A stretch of 64,000 nucleotides of DNA from GCA-2683135 sp964507445 (GCA_964507445.1 CAZDQF010000002.1:124001-188000); one strand, 5' to 3'; shown: positions 27,201 to 36,302, counted from the first letter of the stretch. Notes: generated by a model from the sequence alone, not told the origin. Made by a program: numbers and translations.

Positions 27201-27301
27201 AGGCACTCGGTGACGTCACGTTGAGGAGACTGGGCCTCGGCCGGTGCGACGACGCTGAGGACGGAGAGGAGGATGCCGGTGAGCCGCGGGAGAGGATTCA
27301 T
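24299..27301 (-). CDS. large secreted Asp-box (BNR/VPS10-like) propeller protein
   Basis: This is a 1000-residue protein with a signal peptide (ending PAEAQ) and GGAAGG seven bases before the ATG. It carries at least ten Asp-box motifs of the form S/T-x-D-x-G-x-T-W, such as KTTDYGQSWK, KSTDAGDTWS, RSRDGGASWD, VTRDGGDTWS, VTRDDGETWR, RTADYGDTWT and VSMDDGTTWR. This is typical of sortilin/VPS10-like and glycosidase-like ten-bladed propellers. Residues about 740-1000 form a C-terminal region with a basic Arg-rich linker, an extracellular beta segment (GRYQVRLVADG) and a helical, coiled-coil-like end. Sialidase catalytic residues cannot be identified, so a binding role is more likely. The PQQ-like gene follows by three bases. 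Confidence 0.87.
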   Translation of the reverse strand: MNPLPRLTGILLSVLSVVAPAEAQSPQRDVTECLTYRCVGPSRGGRVTAVAGTRQRPSTFYAGSVGGGVFKTTDYGQSWKPITDGALETGSIGAIRVAPSDPDVVYVGTGSDGLRSNVITGRGMYKSTDAGDTWSFIGLRQAGQIGAVEIHPENPDLVYVAVIGQAFGPSKERGVYRSRDGGASWDRVLYVSERVGAVDLELAPDDPTTVYAAMWRGERKPWTIISGGEPGEGGIYRSTNGGDRWKKLGGGLPDGVFGKSDLAVSAADPGRVYALIEAPGDEAGLYRSDDRGDTFRRVSNSRGLLDRPFYYCNVDADPTDAEVLYVNATGFHKSVNGGRSWRRRSTPHGDNHDIWINPDDPTLFVQANDGGVNVTRDGGDTWSSQHNQPTAELYQVAVDDRFPYWLYAGQQDNSTIRVPSNPPHSHPLGARGFWQSVGGCETGPAIPKPGDPDIIYANCKGRFGRFNMRTGQEKKYYVGAANMYGHNPKDLMYRFQRVSPIHVSPHDPGVVYHASQFLHRTRDEGVTWETISPDLTAFDPSKQVISGEPITRDITGEEFYSTIYSVRESKLSKGLIWIGANDGPVHVTRDDGETWRDVTPKDLPVGGRVDAVEPSPHDPGKAYIAVLRYQLGDFRPYVYRTADYGDTWTLLTTGENGIPADSPTRVVREDPDREGLLYVGTEFGMYVSMDDGTTWRSLQRNLPATPITDIKVHNKDLVISTMGRSFWIMDDLSPLHQAAVMEASAGTHLFTPRDTYRTRSRGRGGVGVSYLSPGAIISYSLAKDAEAVKIEILNGDGDVVRTFNSSRRNQRPRRDRPAGQGMRGPRRRRPAPRSVSRLAGTHRITWDMREAGERGRGPMALPGRYQVRLVADGETRTAPLQLIMDPRVAADDVTLQDLRDQRDLILNVQKLQADASALAARLRSKRAETEGDAPALSALEARVFTERGIAYATPMLLDQVRYLASMVDGADQKPGRDGLRRLQQLRDQVKELNDALDRLR

Positions 27302-27335
27302 GGGGACCTTCCGTTGTTGCAGGAGGAGCCATCAT

Positions 27336-27358
27336 ATCCGGCGCCCGATTCGCCGGAT
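27336..27358. other. perfect inverted repeat (8-bp stem, 7-base loop)
   Basis: ATCCGGCG and its exact complement CGCCGGAT flank a seven-base loop in the space between the giant TPR gene and the Asp-box gene, both on the minus strand. No run of T follows, so it is a weak intrinsic terminator at best; it may be an operator or a Rho-associated hairpin. Confidence 0.3.
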
Positions 27359-27401
27359 TCCCGGCGTCGTTGACGTCTTGCGGTGCGGTGAGGGAGGGGG
27401 A

Positions 27402-30400
27402 TCAGCGGCGGGACGGCGCCTTCGGGGCGGGCTTCTTGGTGACGGGCTTGCCCTTCAGCCGTCGCAGCGCATCCTCGGCCTCTGACTGCTGTTGCTTCCA
27501 GTAGGAGAGCTGTTCGTCGTCGCTCAGTTCCTGTGATGCGGTCACCATGACGGCGAGCAGTCGAGGGTGGAGGGTGATCTCCACGAGCTGTCTGCCCAGG
27601 GCGAGGGCTGCCTCCGCGCCGTCGGCCTTCAAGACCCAGGCCACCAGGCCGGGGACTCGTTCGGGGTGGAGTCGCCCGTCATCCAGCAGCGTCCGCTCCA
27701 TGGTGACGGCCTGGGACTCCCGGCCCGCCGCGCGGAGGGCCTCTGCCACCAGCAGTTGATCCGCGGGGGTCTCGTCAACGAGGGATCGCAGGTCGTTCAG
27801 CACCTGATCGAAGGCTGGCGCGCCGGCCGTCCCGAGCCTGATGGCGATCAGCGCCGTGGCGTCCCGCGCCGTGGGGTGGTTCACCGTCTTCGATGTGCGC
27901 CACCGGTCCAAGCGTGAGGCGGCGGCGGCGAGCCACCCGTCCATGTCCTTGAACCCGTCGGGATCGACGGGGAACAACCAGCGCAGATCTTCCGCGTGGA
28001 GGGCACGGGGCTGCTCCCAGAGAGATGCGTGGCTCGACAGGACACCATCAGGCGCCTCGCGAGCGGACATGGCCAGCTCCATGAGCTCGAGCGCTCGGTG
28101 GTGCTCACCTGCCCGCGCCAACAGCCCCGATGCGCGCATCATGGTCTCGCGGCGTGGCGGCAGCGCCAGGTCCCACAGGCTGGCGACGAGGGAGCCCGCC
28201 TGCTCCGTGGCAGAGGTCGGTCCGTCCAGGGCGATCAGCATGCCGAGCACTTCGTTCTCGAAGCCGTCGATCATGTTCCGGTCGTGGGGGGGCAACCGGC
28301 CGCCCTTGAGGATGGTGGCTACGGCCCTGGCCCGTGGCGCCCCCTCCAGCCGGCCCAGCACCTCCTTCAGGAGCGCTGAGTGGTCGGGTGTTTGGCGGAC
28401 GATGCTGCCTGGGGGCCCAGCTGCGCCGCGGGAACAACCACACCACCTGTAGAGGGCGGATGCCTTGTCCTGGTATCCGAACCGCGCGTACAAGCCCGCG
28501 AGGCGTTTCACCTGGGACGTCTCCTGAGCCACCGTGTCCAGCAGGGTGTCGAGGACGTCCTCGGTTATCCCCTCGGGCCGCTCTTCCAGCATCTCCAGGG
28601 CCACGAAGAGGAGCTCGTAGTCGAGGGCCGACGCCCGACCCTGACGATCTCGTTCCAGGATCGGCTCGATGACCTCGCCGCCGGCCTCGGAGATCTGCGC
28701 GTCTATCAGGGCGGCGATGGCTACGGCCGCGTCCGGCTGGCCGAGGGTGTTGGGTTCCAGGGACCGTAGCTGGCGGGTGAGCTCGTCCGCTCCGAACGGC
28801 GTCTTCGCCATCAGGAACGGGAGCTTCTTGCGATCCGGGGAGCGGGGCTTCCAGACCGGCGCCGTCCACTGGAGGAACGCCGGGGTCTTGTCATAGATGG
28901 ACCGCAGGTCCGCGCGGGTGAGGGCCTCGCGCCGGGCCGCGGCGAGGGCGCTGCGATTGGAGATCCTGCGGACCGGGGAGAGGGACCTGATGACGCTGAC
29001 GAAGCGGTTGCCGCTGGACTGCCGCCACAGGCTTCGATAGAGGGCTCGGGCGTCGGGCGCGTCCTTCGTCAGCGCCTTGCGGACGTCCGCCTCCGAGACC
29101 TGGGGTAGCCCTGAGCCCACGCGCCCGAACGAGGAGGCGATGACGGACGAGGTGCTCAGGGCTCGCATGGGCACCCCGGGTCTGCCGATGGTGGCCGTTC
29201 TGGCGCCGGGCTTGCCGGTCTTCTTCGTCGTCCCCTCCTTGCGCGCGGCCAGGGCGCGGACTGGGTTCCTGAGGAACGTCCACCGCTCTTCAAGAGCCTC
29301 CCGGGCCTCTTCGTCGTCCGGTTTCAGTTCGATCAAACGCTCCAAGGTGAGGGCGGACTCGGCCCAGCGACTGTCTCTGTGGAGAGTGTCAGCGAGGGAC
29401 GCCATGACCGCCGTGTCTTGCGGGTTCGCCGCGGATTTCTCCCGAAGCTGCGCCAGGGTCTGAGGCTGTTCCGCCACGTTTCGCTGCCGGAGCTTCAACG
29501 CCGCGAGCAGTTCCCTCGCCTTCGCCTTGTCCTGCAAGGCCTCGCATCGGGCCTGGAGCTCAGGGCCGCGGGCGTCAGCCATGGAGGCGGTCGCCCGGAC
29601 CAGGTCTCTCGTCTTCACGTCCTTGCGGTCGGCGTAACGGTCCCACACCGCCAGGAACGCGGCCCACAGGTCGTCATCGAGGCCCGTCTTGTTACGGAAG
29701 GGCTGTGAGATGACCTGGAACGGGACCTTCCTGTCAGGGATCTGCTTCTCCACCACGTCGAGCATGTCCAGGATGAGCCCGATGTTTCGCGGTCGCAACT
29801 CCCGCATGAGTCGTTGGGCCGCGGACGAGATGAGCAGGGGGTTGGCTGCGTCCCGGACGCTGCGCTTGAACTCGCCCAGCAGGAACCCGCGGAACCCCGC
29901 GTCCTCCACGTCGTGCACCAGGGCGAACGTGGCGATGAAGTAGGCGCGTTGGGCGGTGGCGACCAGGGGGAAGACCTGGCGGAACGCCGGGTAACGCTCC
30001 TCCGGAGGCATGAAGCGGAACAGGTTCGGGATCCCGTAGACGATCCCGTCGGAGGCGGCCAGCCCCGCGCGGATGAGCCGCATGGTGTCCTTGGCGGTGA
30101 TGAAGTCATCGTCGGGGGTGACGAAGGTGTAGAGCCTGCGGATGATGGTGGCGCACCGGTCCGGGTCCGCGGCGACCCGATCCACCATCCGTTGCATGAC
30201 CCCTCGACGTTGCTCCGGGGTGAGCAGCCGGATCTGGCGGGTCTGGAGCATCAGGTCGGTGAACGCCAGGTTCAGCTGCGCAGGCGTCTTGCCCCGACTG
30301 AACGCGGCGTCCACCCCGAGCCGCAGGAGCGCCAGACAGAGGTCGCCGTCGCCGAGGCAGAGGGACGCGGTGATGAGCGGCGTCAGGGTCTCCAGGTCCG

Positions 30401-33400
30401 AACCGGCGTCGGACAGATCCACGCGCTCGATGAGCCGCCGGAGTCCGTCGTCGCCGCCGTGCACGAAGGTGGGAAGCACCAGCGGCGCGGCGCGGGAGAT
30501 GGAGACGAGCCCAGCGCGGGAGGCGGCGTCTGATGTGCGCAGGCGCAGGCCGTATCGGCCGCGCTGGGCCGGGTCGATGACGTCCTGCGCCAGGAGCTTG
30601 CGGCCGGAGGCGTAGAAGCCCCAGCGGATCCGGAACCCCATGACCGCGTCCACGAGGCGTGGGTCTCCCTTCATGGCGTCGAGTAACCGTCCGTCCATGC
30701 GGTCCGCTGCCTCCACCTTGCCGAAGGCGGTGGCCAGGCGGCGGTGCAGGGCGCCGTTCAGCGCCAGCCGCGGATGTCGGCCGATCTTCGGGTTCGCCTC
30801 GTCTCCCTCCGCCACTCTGCGGAGGTCCCGGTCCATGCCGCTGGCCACCTCATCGAGGAGCTCCTGGCACGCGGCCGCATCCGGCGTGGTGGCGAGGATG
30901 CCCGCGAGGAGCTGCGGATAGAGCATCAGCTCCGGATCGGCGTTGCGGGAGCCGCTCAGGCGCAGGAGGAGGTTGCCTCCCTGCGGCGCGCCCGCCGGCC
31001 CCTCTTCGGTCTGCGAGAACGGGCGGGACGCGATCAAGACCCGCATGCCCCGGCGAAACAGCTCTCCCGCCAGGTCGTCGCGACCGAGCCTCTCGTGTAG
31101 CCCGCCCACCTTCTCGAGGAGCGCCGTGTCACGAGGCTCCACGGTGAGGATGCGCTCGTAGATCCGCAGCGCCTCCTTGTAGTAGCGAGCGGACTCGAAG
31201 GCCTCCGCGATCTTGCGTTGCAGGCTGTCGAACTCCGGCAGCTTGCTGGCGGCGTTGAAGGTCCGGGCGGCGCTGGCCACGTCCCGGCCCGCCAGGAAGG
31301 AGGAGCCGAGATCCAGGTAGACGTCGGGGGGCACCAGCTCTCCCTGGCCGAGCAGGCGCCGCCCGAACATCAGGTGCTCCTTGCTGGGCGCGTTGGAGCC
31401 GACCTTGCGCCCCGTGAGTTTGGCCACGGAGCCGGCGATGACGCCGCCGCGATCCCGGTCCTTGCGGGTCCGTTCCATCAGCTCCCGCAGCAGGGGCGTG
31501 CGCTGCTCGCCCGCGATGGGCAGCGCCGCCTTGAGGGCGCGCTTGGCCATTCCCGGGTCCCGGTGCTCATCGGAGAGGTCCGCCACCAGCTGGTAGAGGT
31601 AGAGCTTGTCGGGCTTGCGCGCGACCCGCTCCAGTGCCATGCGGCGGGTCCATTCGAGGAGGGGGCTGGGCGCAGCCGGTCTGCGGGGACCGAGCAGGTT
31701 GAGGACTCCGTCTACCGCGATGGTGAACAGGTCGTCCTTCACCGGGCTGGCGGCGAGGTTCTGGAACATGCCCTTGGCGCGGCTCCCCTTGCCCATCTGG
31801 ACCAGGGCGTTGGCCAGCAACAGGTACGTGTCGATGCGGTCCGGGTTGAGCGCCAGGGAGCGGTCATAGGCCCGCAGCGCGTCCTGGTGCATGCCCGCGA
31901 GGGAGAGCACCCCGGCTTCGAACTCCCCGCTGGTGGAGGTGGCGCCCTCCGCCTCCTTCAGCTCCTTCAGGACGTCCCGGGCCTCCCGCCGCTGGCCCTG
32001 CTCCAGGAGGCTCATGGCCAGCTCCCGGAGATAGTCCGGACGGCCCTCGGGGTCGCGCCTGATCAACTCGCGCACGGTCTTGCCGTAGTTGTAGTGATCG
32101 TTGCAGGACTGGAACAGGCGCGCCTTCTCCACCAGGACGTCGACGGAGGAGCCGCCCTTCTTCTTCAGGTGTTCTTCGATGATCTCCGTGGCGGAGACGG
32201 CGTCGTTGACCCGGATGTAGAGGCTCACCAGCATGCCCGCTTCGCGGTCCGTGGCGGTGCCGTCCATGAGCTTGGACTCGAGCTCCACGGCCACCCGGGC
32301 GAGGGTGCCGAGCCGTGAGGCGACGGTCATGACCCGCTCCTCGACGAACTTGCGCCGGGGGATGGAATCCACGCGCTTCCAGAGCTCCAGCCACAGGCCC
32401 TGGGCCTGCTCTTCCTGGCCGATCTCGGAATAGAGGATGGCCAGCTTGATGTCGGCGTCCACGCCGCTGCGCGGTCCGCGGGCGGTCTTCAGGGCGTGCA
32501 GAGAGGTGACCGCCTTCTCCTTGTCGCCGACCCGCTCGTAGGCGGCCGCGATATCCAGGTTTACCGGGTCGTCCGCGGGGACCTCCCCGGCCAATCTGGC
32601 GAGCTGCTCCACGGCTTCTTCGTCCCTGGCGCGGGCGTGGAACAACTCGAACAGGAACAGGCGGGCGACGCTGATGTCCGGGGTGTCCCTCCCCAGGCAG
32701 CGCCTCGCAGTGTCGGCGGCGAGCTGATCCATGCCCAGGCCCATGAGGCTCTCCGCCGCCGCCATCAGCGGTCGGGTGTTCTCCACTTGGTCGAGGTAGG
32801 AGCGCCACACCGCGGCCGCCTTCGTCCTGTCGCCGCGCTCCAGATAGTGGCGCGCCAGGCCCTCCCGCCACTCGATGGTCCGCGACTGCGCCTCGATCAG
32901 CTCGCCGTAGGCCTCTACCAGGGTCTCTTCCCGCCCCGCCTCCCGGCAGAGCTCCAGGAGCTGGCGGCGCATGTCGTTGGTGAACGCGGTCTCACCCGCG
33001 GCCTCGCGGAACAGGCGCAAGGCGTCGTCCACCTTTCCGGTCTCGCGGAGCAGGTCGATCCACGTGAGCCGGGAGTCCTCATCAAGGTCCGGGGCCTCCT
33101 CGAACAGCGTGATCAGCTCGTCGATGGCGTCGTCCTGTCGGTACGCGGACACGAGCATGGCGAGGGCGTAGCGCCGGTCCCGGCGCATCTTGGCGGAGCG
33201 GACCGCCGCCCACGCGAACTGCTGAGCCTCGTCGCGGAGCTTGACTTCGAGGGCCCACTCCGCCAGCCGCATCTCCTGCTGGAACCGCTTGGTCCCCTCT
33301 CCCGTCACCTCGTAGAGCTTGAGGGCCTTCTTCTGCTGGTTCTGGAGGGCCAGGATGATGGCCGCCTGGTTCTTGAGGGAGGGCTCCCAGTTCGCCGCGG

Positions 33401-33890
33401 CCTTGGCCAGGGCGTTGCGCCCGGGCTGCATCAGCGCCGTCCTGAGGATGATCCGGTTGCGGGTGTCCGGGTCGAGGTCCCCCTCCAACAGCTTGTCGTA
33501 GGCGGCGATGGCCTGCTGTTTCTTGTCGAGGGCGTCCAGCACCTCCGCCAGGCTCAGCAGGTCGGCCACGACGCGTGCTGACTCCGGGAGCCGCTCGAGG
33601 GATCGCCTCGCTTCCTCCAGGTCGCCCACCCGCCGGCAGAGGGCGGCGTGGAGACGCAGGACGTCCGGTTCCTGCGCCTGCGCCTTCAGCCAACGGAGGG
33701 CCGGGTCGATGGAGCCGTGCCTGGTGAGGCAGGCGCGCCACGCCGCGTCCGATGACGCGGCCGGATCCGAGGCGGCCAGGGCCGCCTGGAGGCTGCGGAC
33801 GACGTCACCATGGGGATCCTGATCGGCTTGCGCCAGGAGCGAGGCGGACAGCAGCGCCCATGCGAGGACTTTGAAGCGGACGTTCAGCAC
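27402..33890 (-). CDS. giant (about 2160-residue) exported TPR-repeat protein
   Basis: This is a 2162-residue protein from GTG 33890, with a signal peptide-like N-terminus (ending SLLAQA). Almost the whole chain is helical with TPR-like 34-residue periodicity, for example DKKQQAIAAYDKLLEGD, ERVGDKEKAVTSLHALK, AGMHQDALRAYDRSLALNPD and YYKEALRIYERILTVEPRD. There is no recognisable enzymatic domain. The tail is basic and Pro-rich (KKPAPKAPSRR). It sits 45 bases downstream of the miniature PQQ gene in the same direction. Such long TPR proteins usually act as scaffolds, here probably in the periplasm or at the cell surface. The start has no ribosome binding site, so the exact N-terminus is uncertain. 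Confidence 0.85.
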   Translation of the reverse strand: MLNVRFKVLAWALLSASLLAQADQDPHGDVVRSLQAALAASDPAASSDAAWRACLTRHGSIDPALRWLKAQAQEPDVLRLHAALCRRVGDLEEARRSLERLPESARVVADLLSLAEVLDALDKKQQAIAAYDKLLEGDLDPDTRNRIILRTALMQPGRNALAKAAANWEPSLKNQAAIILALQNQQKKALKLYEVTGEGTKRFQQEMRLAEWALEVKLRDEAQQFAWAAVRSAKMRRDRRYALAMLVSAYRQDDAIDELITLFEEAPDLDEDSRLTWIDLLRETGKVDDALRLFREAAGETAFTNDMRRQLLELCREAGREETLVEAYGELIEAQSRTIEWREGLARHYLERGDRTKAAAVWRSYLDQVENTRPLMAAAESLMGLGMDQLAADTARRCLGRDTPDISVARLFLFELFHARARDEEAVEQLARLAGEVPADDPVNLDIAAAYERVGDKEKAVTSLHALKTARGPRSGVDADIKLAILYSEIGQEEQAQGLWLELWKRVDSIPRRKFVEERVMTVASRLGTLARVAVELESKLMDGTATDREAGMLVSLYIRVNDAVSATEIIEEHLKKKGGSSVDVLVEKARLFQSCNDHYNYGKTVRELIRRDPEGRPDYLRELAMSLLEQGQRREARDVLKELKEAEGATSTSGEFEAGVLSLAGMHQDALRAYDRSLALNPDRIDTYLLLANALVQMGKGSRAKGMFQNLAASPVKDDLFTIAVDGVLNLLGPRRPAAPSPLLEWTRRMALERVARKPDKLYLYQLVADLSDEHRDPGMAKRALKAALPIAGEQRTPLLRELMERTRKDRDRGGVIAGSVAKLTGRKVGSNAPSKEHLMFGRRLLGQGELVPPDVYLDLGSSFLAGRDVASAARTFNAASKLPEFDSLQRKIAEAFESARYYKEALRIYERILTVEPRDTALLEKVGGLHERLGRDDLAGELFRRGMRVLIASRPFSQTEEGPAGAPQGGNLLLRLSGSRNADPELMLYPQLLAGILATTPDAAACQELLDEVASGMDRDLRRVAEGDEANPKIGRHPRLALNGALHRRLATAFGKVEAADRMDGRLLDAMKGDPRLVDAVMGFRIRWGFYASGRKLLAQDVIDPAQRGRYGLRLRTSDAASRAGLVSISRAAPLVLPTFVHGGDDGLRRLIERVDLSDAGSDLETLTPLITASLCLGDGDLCLALLRLGVDAAFSRGKTPAQLNLAFTDLMLQTRQIRLLTPEQRRGVMQRMVDRVAADPDRCATIIRRLYTFVTPDDDFITAKDTMRLIRAGLAASDGIVYGIPNLFRFMPPEERYPAFRQVFPLVATAQRAYFIATFALVHDVEDAGFRGFLLGEFKRSVRDAANPLLISSAAQRLMRELRPRNIGLILDMLDVVEKQIPDRKVPFQVISQPFRNKTGLDDDLWAAFLAVWDRYADRKDVKTRDLVRATASMADARGPELQARCEALQDKAKARELLAALKLRQRNVAEQPQTLAQLREKSAANPQDTAVMASLADTLHRDSRWAESALTLERLIELKPDDEEAREALEERWTFLRNPVRALAARKEGTTKKTGKPGARTATIGRPGVPMRALSTSSVIASSFGRVGSGLPQVSEADVRKALTKDAPDARALYRSLWRQSSGNRFVSVIRSLSPVRRISNRSALAAARREALTRADLRSIYDKTPAFLQWTAPVWKPRSPDRKKLPFLMAKTPFGADELTRQLRSLEPNTLGQPDAAVAIAALIDAQISEAGGEVIEPILERDRQGRASALDYELLFVALEMLEERPEGITEDVLDTLLDTVAQETSQVKRLAGLYARFGYQDKASALYRWCGCSRGAAGPPGSIVRQTPDHSALLKEVLGRLEGAPRARAVATILKGGRLPPHDRNMIDGFENEVLGMLIALDGPTSATEQAGSLVASLWDLALPPRRETMMRASGLLARAGEHHRALELMELAMSAREAPDGVLSSHASLWEQPRALHAEDLRWLFPVDPDGFKDMDGWLAAAASRLDRWRTSKTVNHPTARDATALIAIRLGTAGAPAFDQVLNDLRSLVDETPADQLLVAEALRAAGRESQAVTMERTLLDDGRLHPERVPGLVAWVLKADGAEAALALGRQLVEITLHPRLLAVMVTASQELSDDEQLSYWKQQQSEAEDALRRLKGKPVTKKPAPKAPSRR

Positions 33891-33935
33891 GGCGCAACCG
33901 TAACACGAGAGCCGGTTGCGCCGGGTCCGGCCGGG

Positions 33936-34301
33936 TCAGGGGGACGCGCGCCAGCGGAAGGCGGAGAGGCCGTCCTGCTCGCGGATCAGCACCTGCTCTC
34001 CGTCCACCGCCAGGTGCGCCCAGGTAGCCGAGTCGCTCACCCGCACCTTGCCGAGCACCTCCAGCTTCTCCGGGTTGGCCTTGATGAGGCGGAGCTCTCC
34101 TTCGTTGGAGATCTGGAACAGGTGGGCACGGCCCCCGTAGGCGGAGGTGAAGACCGCGTCTCCGTAGGGCTGAGGCGTCAGGATGTTCATGCCACGGAAG
34201 GAGCGGACGGGCTGGGTCCCGGTGCCGGGATAGGAGCCGTCCCCCTGGGCAGGGGCGCGAGGAGACAGCAGCAGGAGGATCGCGGGGATCGTGCGCGGCA
34301 T
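33936..34301 (-). CDS. miniature PQQ-like protein (internal deletion remnant)
   Basis: This is a 121-residue protein with a signal peptide (MPRTIPAILLLLSPRAPAQ) and then only about 100 residues of propeller. The N-terminal part (FTSAYGGRAHLFQIS) resembles an internal blade of PQQ-like propellers. The C-terminal part (GELRLIKANPEKLEVLGKV) aligns with the last blade of the full-length paralogue at 44739-45968 (GELFVIAARDRFELLGKV). The middle blades are absent, so it looks like an in-frame deletion product of a gene about 400 codons long. It may be a decaying gene or a real mini-protein. GTG 34304 is an alternative start one codon upstream. Confidence 0.65.
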   Translation of the reverse strand: MPRTIPAILLLLSPRAPAQGDGSYPGTGTQPVRSFRGMNILTPQPYGDAVFTSAYGGRAHLFQISNEGELRLIKANPEKLEVLGKVRVSDSATWAHLAVDGEQVLIREQDGLSAFRWRASP

Positions 34302-34426
34302 CACGGGGTTCTCTCAGGTGACAACAGGCCAGCACCCCTTGTTCGTGGCGGGTCGTGGCCCGGATTCAGCCCATCTGCAGGAGCCTGGTTTGCGCCTGGG
34401 GCAGGGGACTTCCATCACGGCTTGGT

Positions 34427-34432
34427 TAGACT
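34427..34432 (+). promoter_or_regulatory. TAGACT -10-like hexamer before 34440
   Basis: GGTTAGACTGT precedes the GTG at 34440 by seven bases, and there is no ribosome binding site. This is the clearest leaderless-type arrangement in the window. Confidence 0.5.
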
Positions 34433-34439
34433 GTCTCCG

Positions 34440-34835
34440 GTGTCCTCCAACAGCGGATTCATACGTGGCGTCTTCGTCGCCGCCGGCGTCGTGTGCGTCG
34501 CCCTCGGCGCCCTCGGTGCCGTGATACCGGTGCTCCCCACCACGCCGTTCCTCCTCCTGGCCGCGGCGTGTTTTGCCCGGGGATCCGCCCGTGCCCATCA
34601 GTGGCTGTTGCGTAACCGGTTCTCTGGCCCCGTCATCCGGACCTGGGAGAGAGACCGGGGCCTGACCCTGAAGACCAAGGTGTTCACCGTTCTGCTGCTG
34701 ATCCTGGCTCTGGCAGCGAGCGCCATCTGGGGGGTGAAGAGCATGGGGCTGCGGATCATGCTGGCGGGTGTGGGCGCCATCGGCCTGTTCGTGGTGCTGC
34801 GTCTGCGGACCGTTCCCGCGGAGGTGCGGGGCTGA
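34440..34835 (+). CDS. DUF454 (YbaN-like) inner-membrane protein
   Basis: This is a 131-residue protein from GTG 34440. The first membrane segment contains ALGAVIPVLPTTPFLLLAAACFARGS, where the LPTTPF and ACFARGS elements define the DUF454/YbaN family. The soluble part has RFSGPVIRTWERDRG, followed by two more hydrophobic segments (VLLLILALAASAIW and LAGVGAIGLFVVL). Length and layout match the family. Its function is not established. The frame is open far upstream without family homology, so this GTG is preferred. Confidence 0.85.
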   Translation: MSSNSGFIRGVFVAAGVVCVALGALGAVIPVLPTTPFLLLAAACFARGSARAHQWLLRNRFSGPVIRTWERDRGLTLKTKVFTVLLLILALAASAIWGVKSMGLRIMLAGVGAIGLFVVLRLRTVPAEVRG

Positions 34836-34845
34836 ACAACTTCGT

Positions 34846-36261
34846 TCACCGGCCCCTGAGGTCGTAGCAGAGCAGCCGGGGCGGCTTGTCCCCGAACCGT
34901 TCCGGCCGGTTCTGGCAGACGTAGAGCAGGCCGCGGCTCAGAGCCAGGGGCGTCCAGGATTCGTTGGCTTTGAACAGCCACGACTTCGACGTCACCTTGA
35001 CGCCCTCTGGTGTCACCTCCAACCGCAGCAGGTGCCCGTTGTCCCCGAGGCAGAGGAAGCCGCCGTCCACCCACAGCAGGGAGCCTTCGCCGATGCTGAA
35101 GTTGAGCTCCCTCTCGGCGCCGTTCCAGGTGACGGTCTCGTCCCAGTCCAGGTCCGTGCGCCACGCCTCCTCGCCGCTGTACGGGTCCAGGTTGATGACG
35201 GCTCCGGCCCGGTCCGATCGACCGTCCACGGCGAACAGGCTGCCCTGCTCCAGCACCGCGTTGCTGAACTGGAGGCCGATGCGTCGGTTCTTCCAGAGCT
35301 GGGACCAGGCGCCGTCCTCGCCCCGCTTCATGACGGCGCTCCCTACGTTGTAGGAGGAGCTGATGAACACCCAGTCCGGGCCCACCACCGGTGAGCAGGC
35401 GAGGACCGACTCAACAGTGCGGCTGCGGAAGGGGTGACGCAGGTCCACTTCACCGGTCTTCGGATTGATGATCATGAGGCCGCCCACGGGCGGTCGGGAT
35501 TCGCCGCCCGCCAGGACGAACACACGGTCCTCGCCCCCCACCGAGCCCATGACGGGGGATGCGCAGCTGGGGCCCCAGGTCTCGCCCGCGACCCAGCGGG
35601 TCTTGCCGGTCTCGAGGTCGAAGGCCGCGACGGAGGCCTTCGGCCCGCCCACGTTCTGGATCAGCATGTCGGCGTAGATCAGGGGTGTGCTGACCACGCC
35701 GAAGAAATCGAGGGGGCTGCCCAGCTCCTTGGCCAGATCTCGGCTCCACAGGGTGGATCCGGTTTCCAGGTCGAGGCAGCGCAGGGTGCCCTCCACCTCG
35801 TGGACATAGACGCGGCCGTCCTGGATCACCGGGGATGATCGCGGTCCGCCGTCGCTGATGTACCGGGCGCGGTAGTCGCAGGGGGTGCTGCGCCTCCAGA
35901 GCAGCTTGCCCGTCTCGGCGTGCAGGCAGTCGATGTGGGCCTGGTCGCCGACGCGGTGGGTGTAGACCAGGCGATCTCCGGAGATGGCGGGGCAGGCATA
36001 ACCCTCTCCGCGCTCCATCTCCCAGACCAGGGGAGGGCCCTCCGCAGGCCACTCGGTGTCGATGTGTGTCTCCGGCGAACGGCAGTTCCTGCCAGGGCCC
36101 AGGAAGTTCCAGTCCGTCGTCCGGGCGTCTTTCGCCAGCGTCCTGGGCGCCTGGTGTAGGCGCGTGGGGCCCACGGCGGACTGAGACAGGCCCTGCGCCG
36201 AGGTCACGAGGGCCAGGAGGGCGGTGATGAGGACGCGGGCGGGCTCGGGTTGGTGATGCAT
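34846..36261 (-). CDS. secreted PQQ-like beta-propeller protein
   Basis: This is a 471-residue protein from ATG 36261 with AAGGA upstream. The signal peptide ends near SAQGLSQ. A variant family opening (TDWNFLGPGRNCRSPET) precedes blades such as CLHAETGKLLWRR, CLDLETGSTLWSR, AFDLETGKTRWVA and NLDPYSGEEAWRT, and the C-terminal blade ends LLCYDLRGR. It is divergent from another PQQ-like gene starting at 36303, so the 41 bases between them hold both promoters. It is probably an extracytoplasmic propeller of unknown ligand. Confidence 0.85.
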   Translation of the reverse strand: MHHQPEPARVLITALLALVTSAQGLSQSAVGPTRLHQAPRTLAKDARTTDWNFLGPGRNCRSPETHIDTEWPAEGPPLVWEMERGEGYACPAISGDRLVYTHRVGDQAHIDCLHAETGKLLWRRSTPCDYRARYISDGGPRSSPVIQDGRVYVHEVEGTLRCLDLETGSTLWSRDLAKELGSPLDFFGVVSTPLIYADMLIQNVGGPKASVAAFDLETGKTRWVAGETWGPSCASPVMGSVGGEDRVFVLAGGESRPPVGGLMIINPKTGEVDLRHPFRSRTVESVLACSPVVGPDWVFISSSYNVGSAVMKRGEDGAWSQLWKNRRIGLQFSNAVLEQGSLFAVDGRSDRAGAVINLDPYSGEEAWRTDLDWDETVTWNGAERELNFSIGEGSLLWVDGGFLCLGDNGHLLRLEVTPEGVKVTSKSWLFKANESWTPLALSRGLLYVCQNRPERFGDKPPRLLCYDLRGR

Positions 36262-36302
36262 GGTTTATCCTTCAGCCTCGGCATCTTAGAGGAGTTCATC
36301 TC

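Noticed and set aside
31218..32318. 366-codon plus-strand frame within the giant TPR gene
   Set aside because: It is a shadow frame with no ribosome binding site or domain; the TPR periodicity is on the minus strand.
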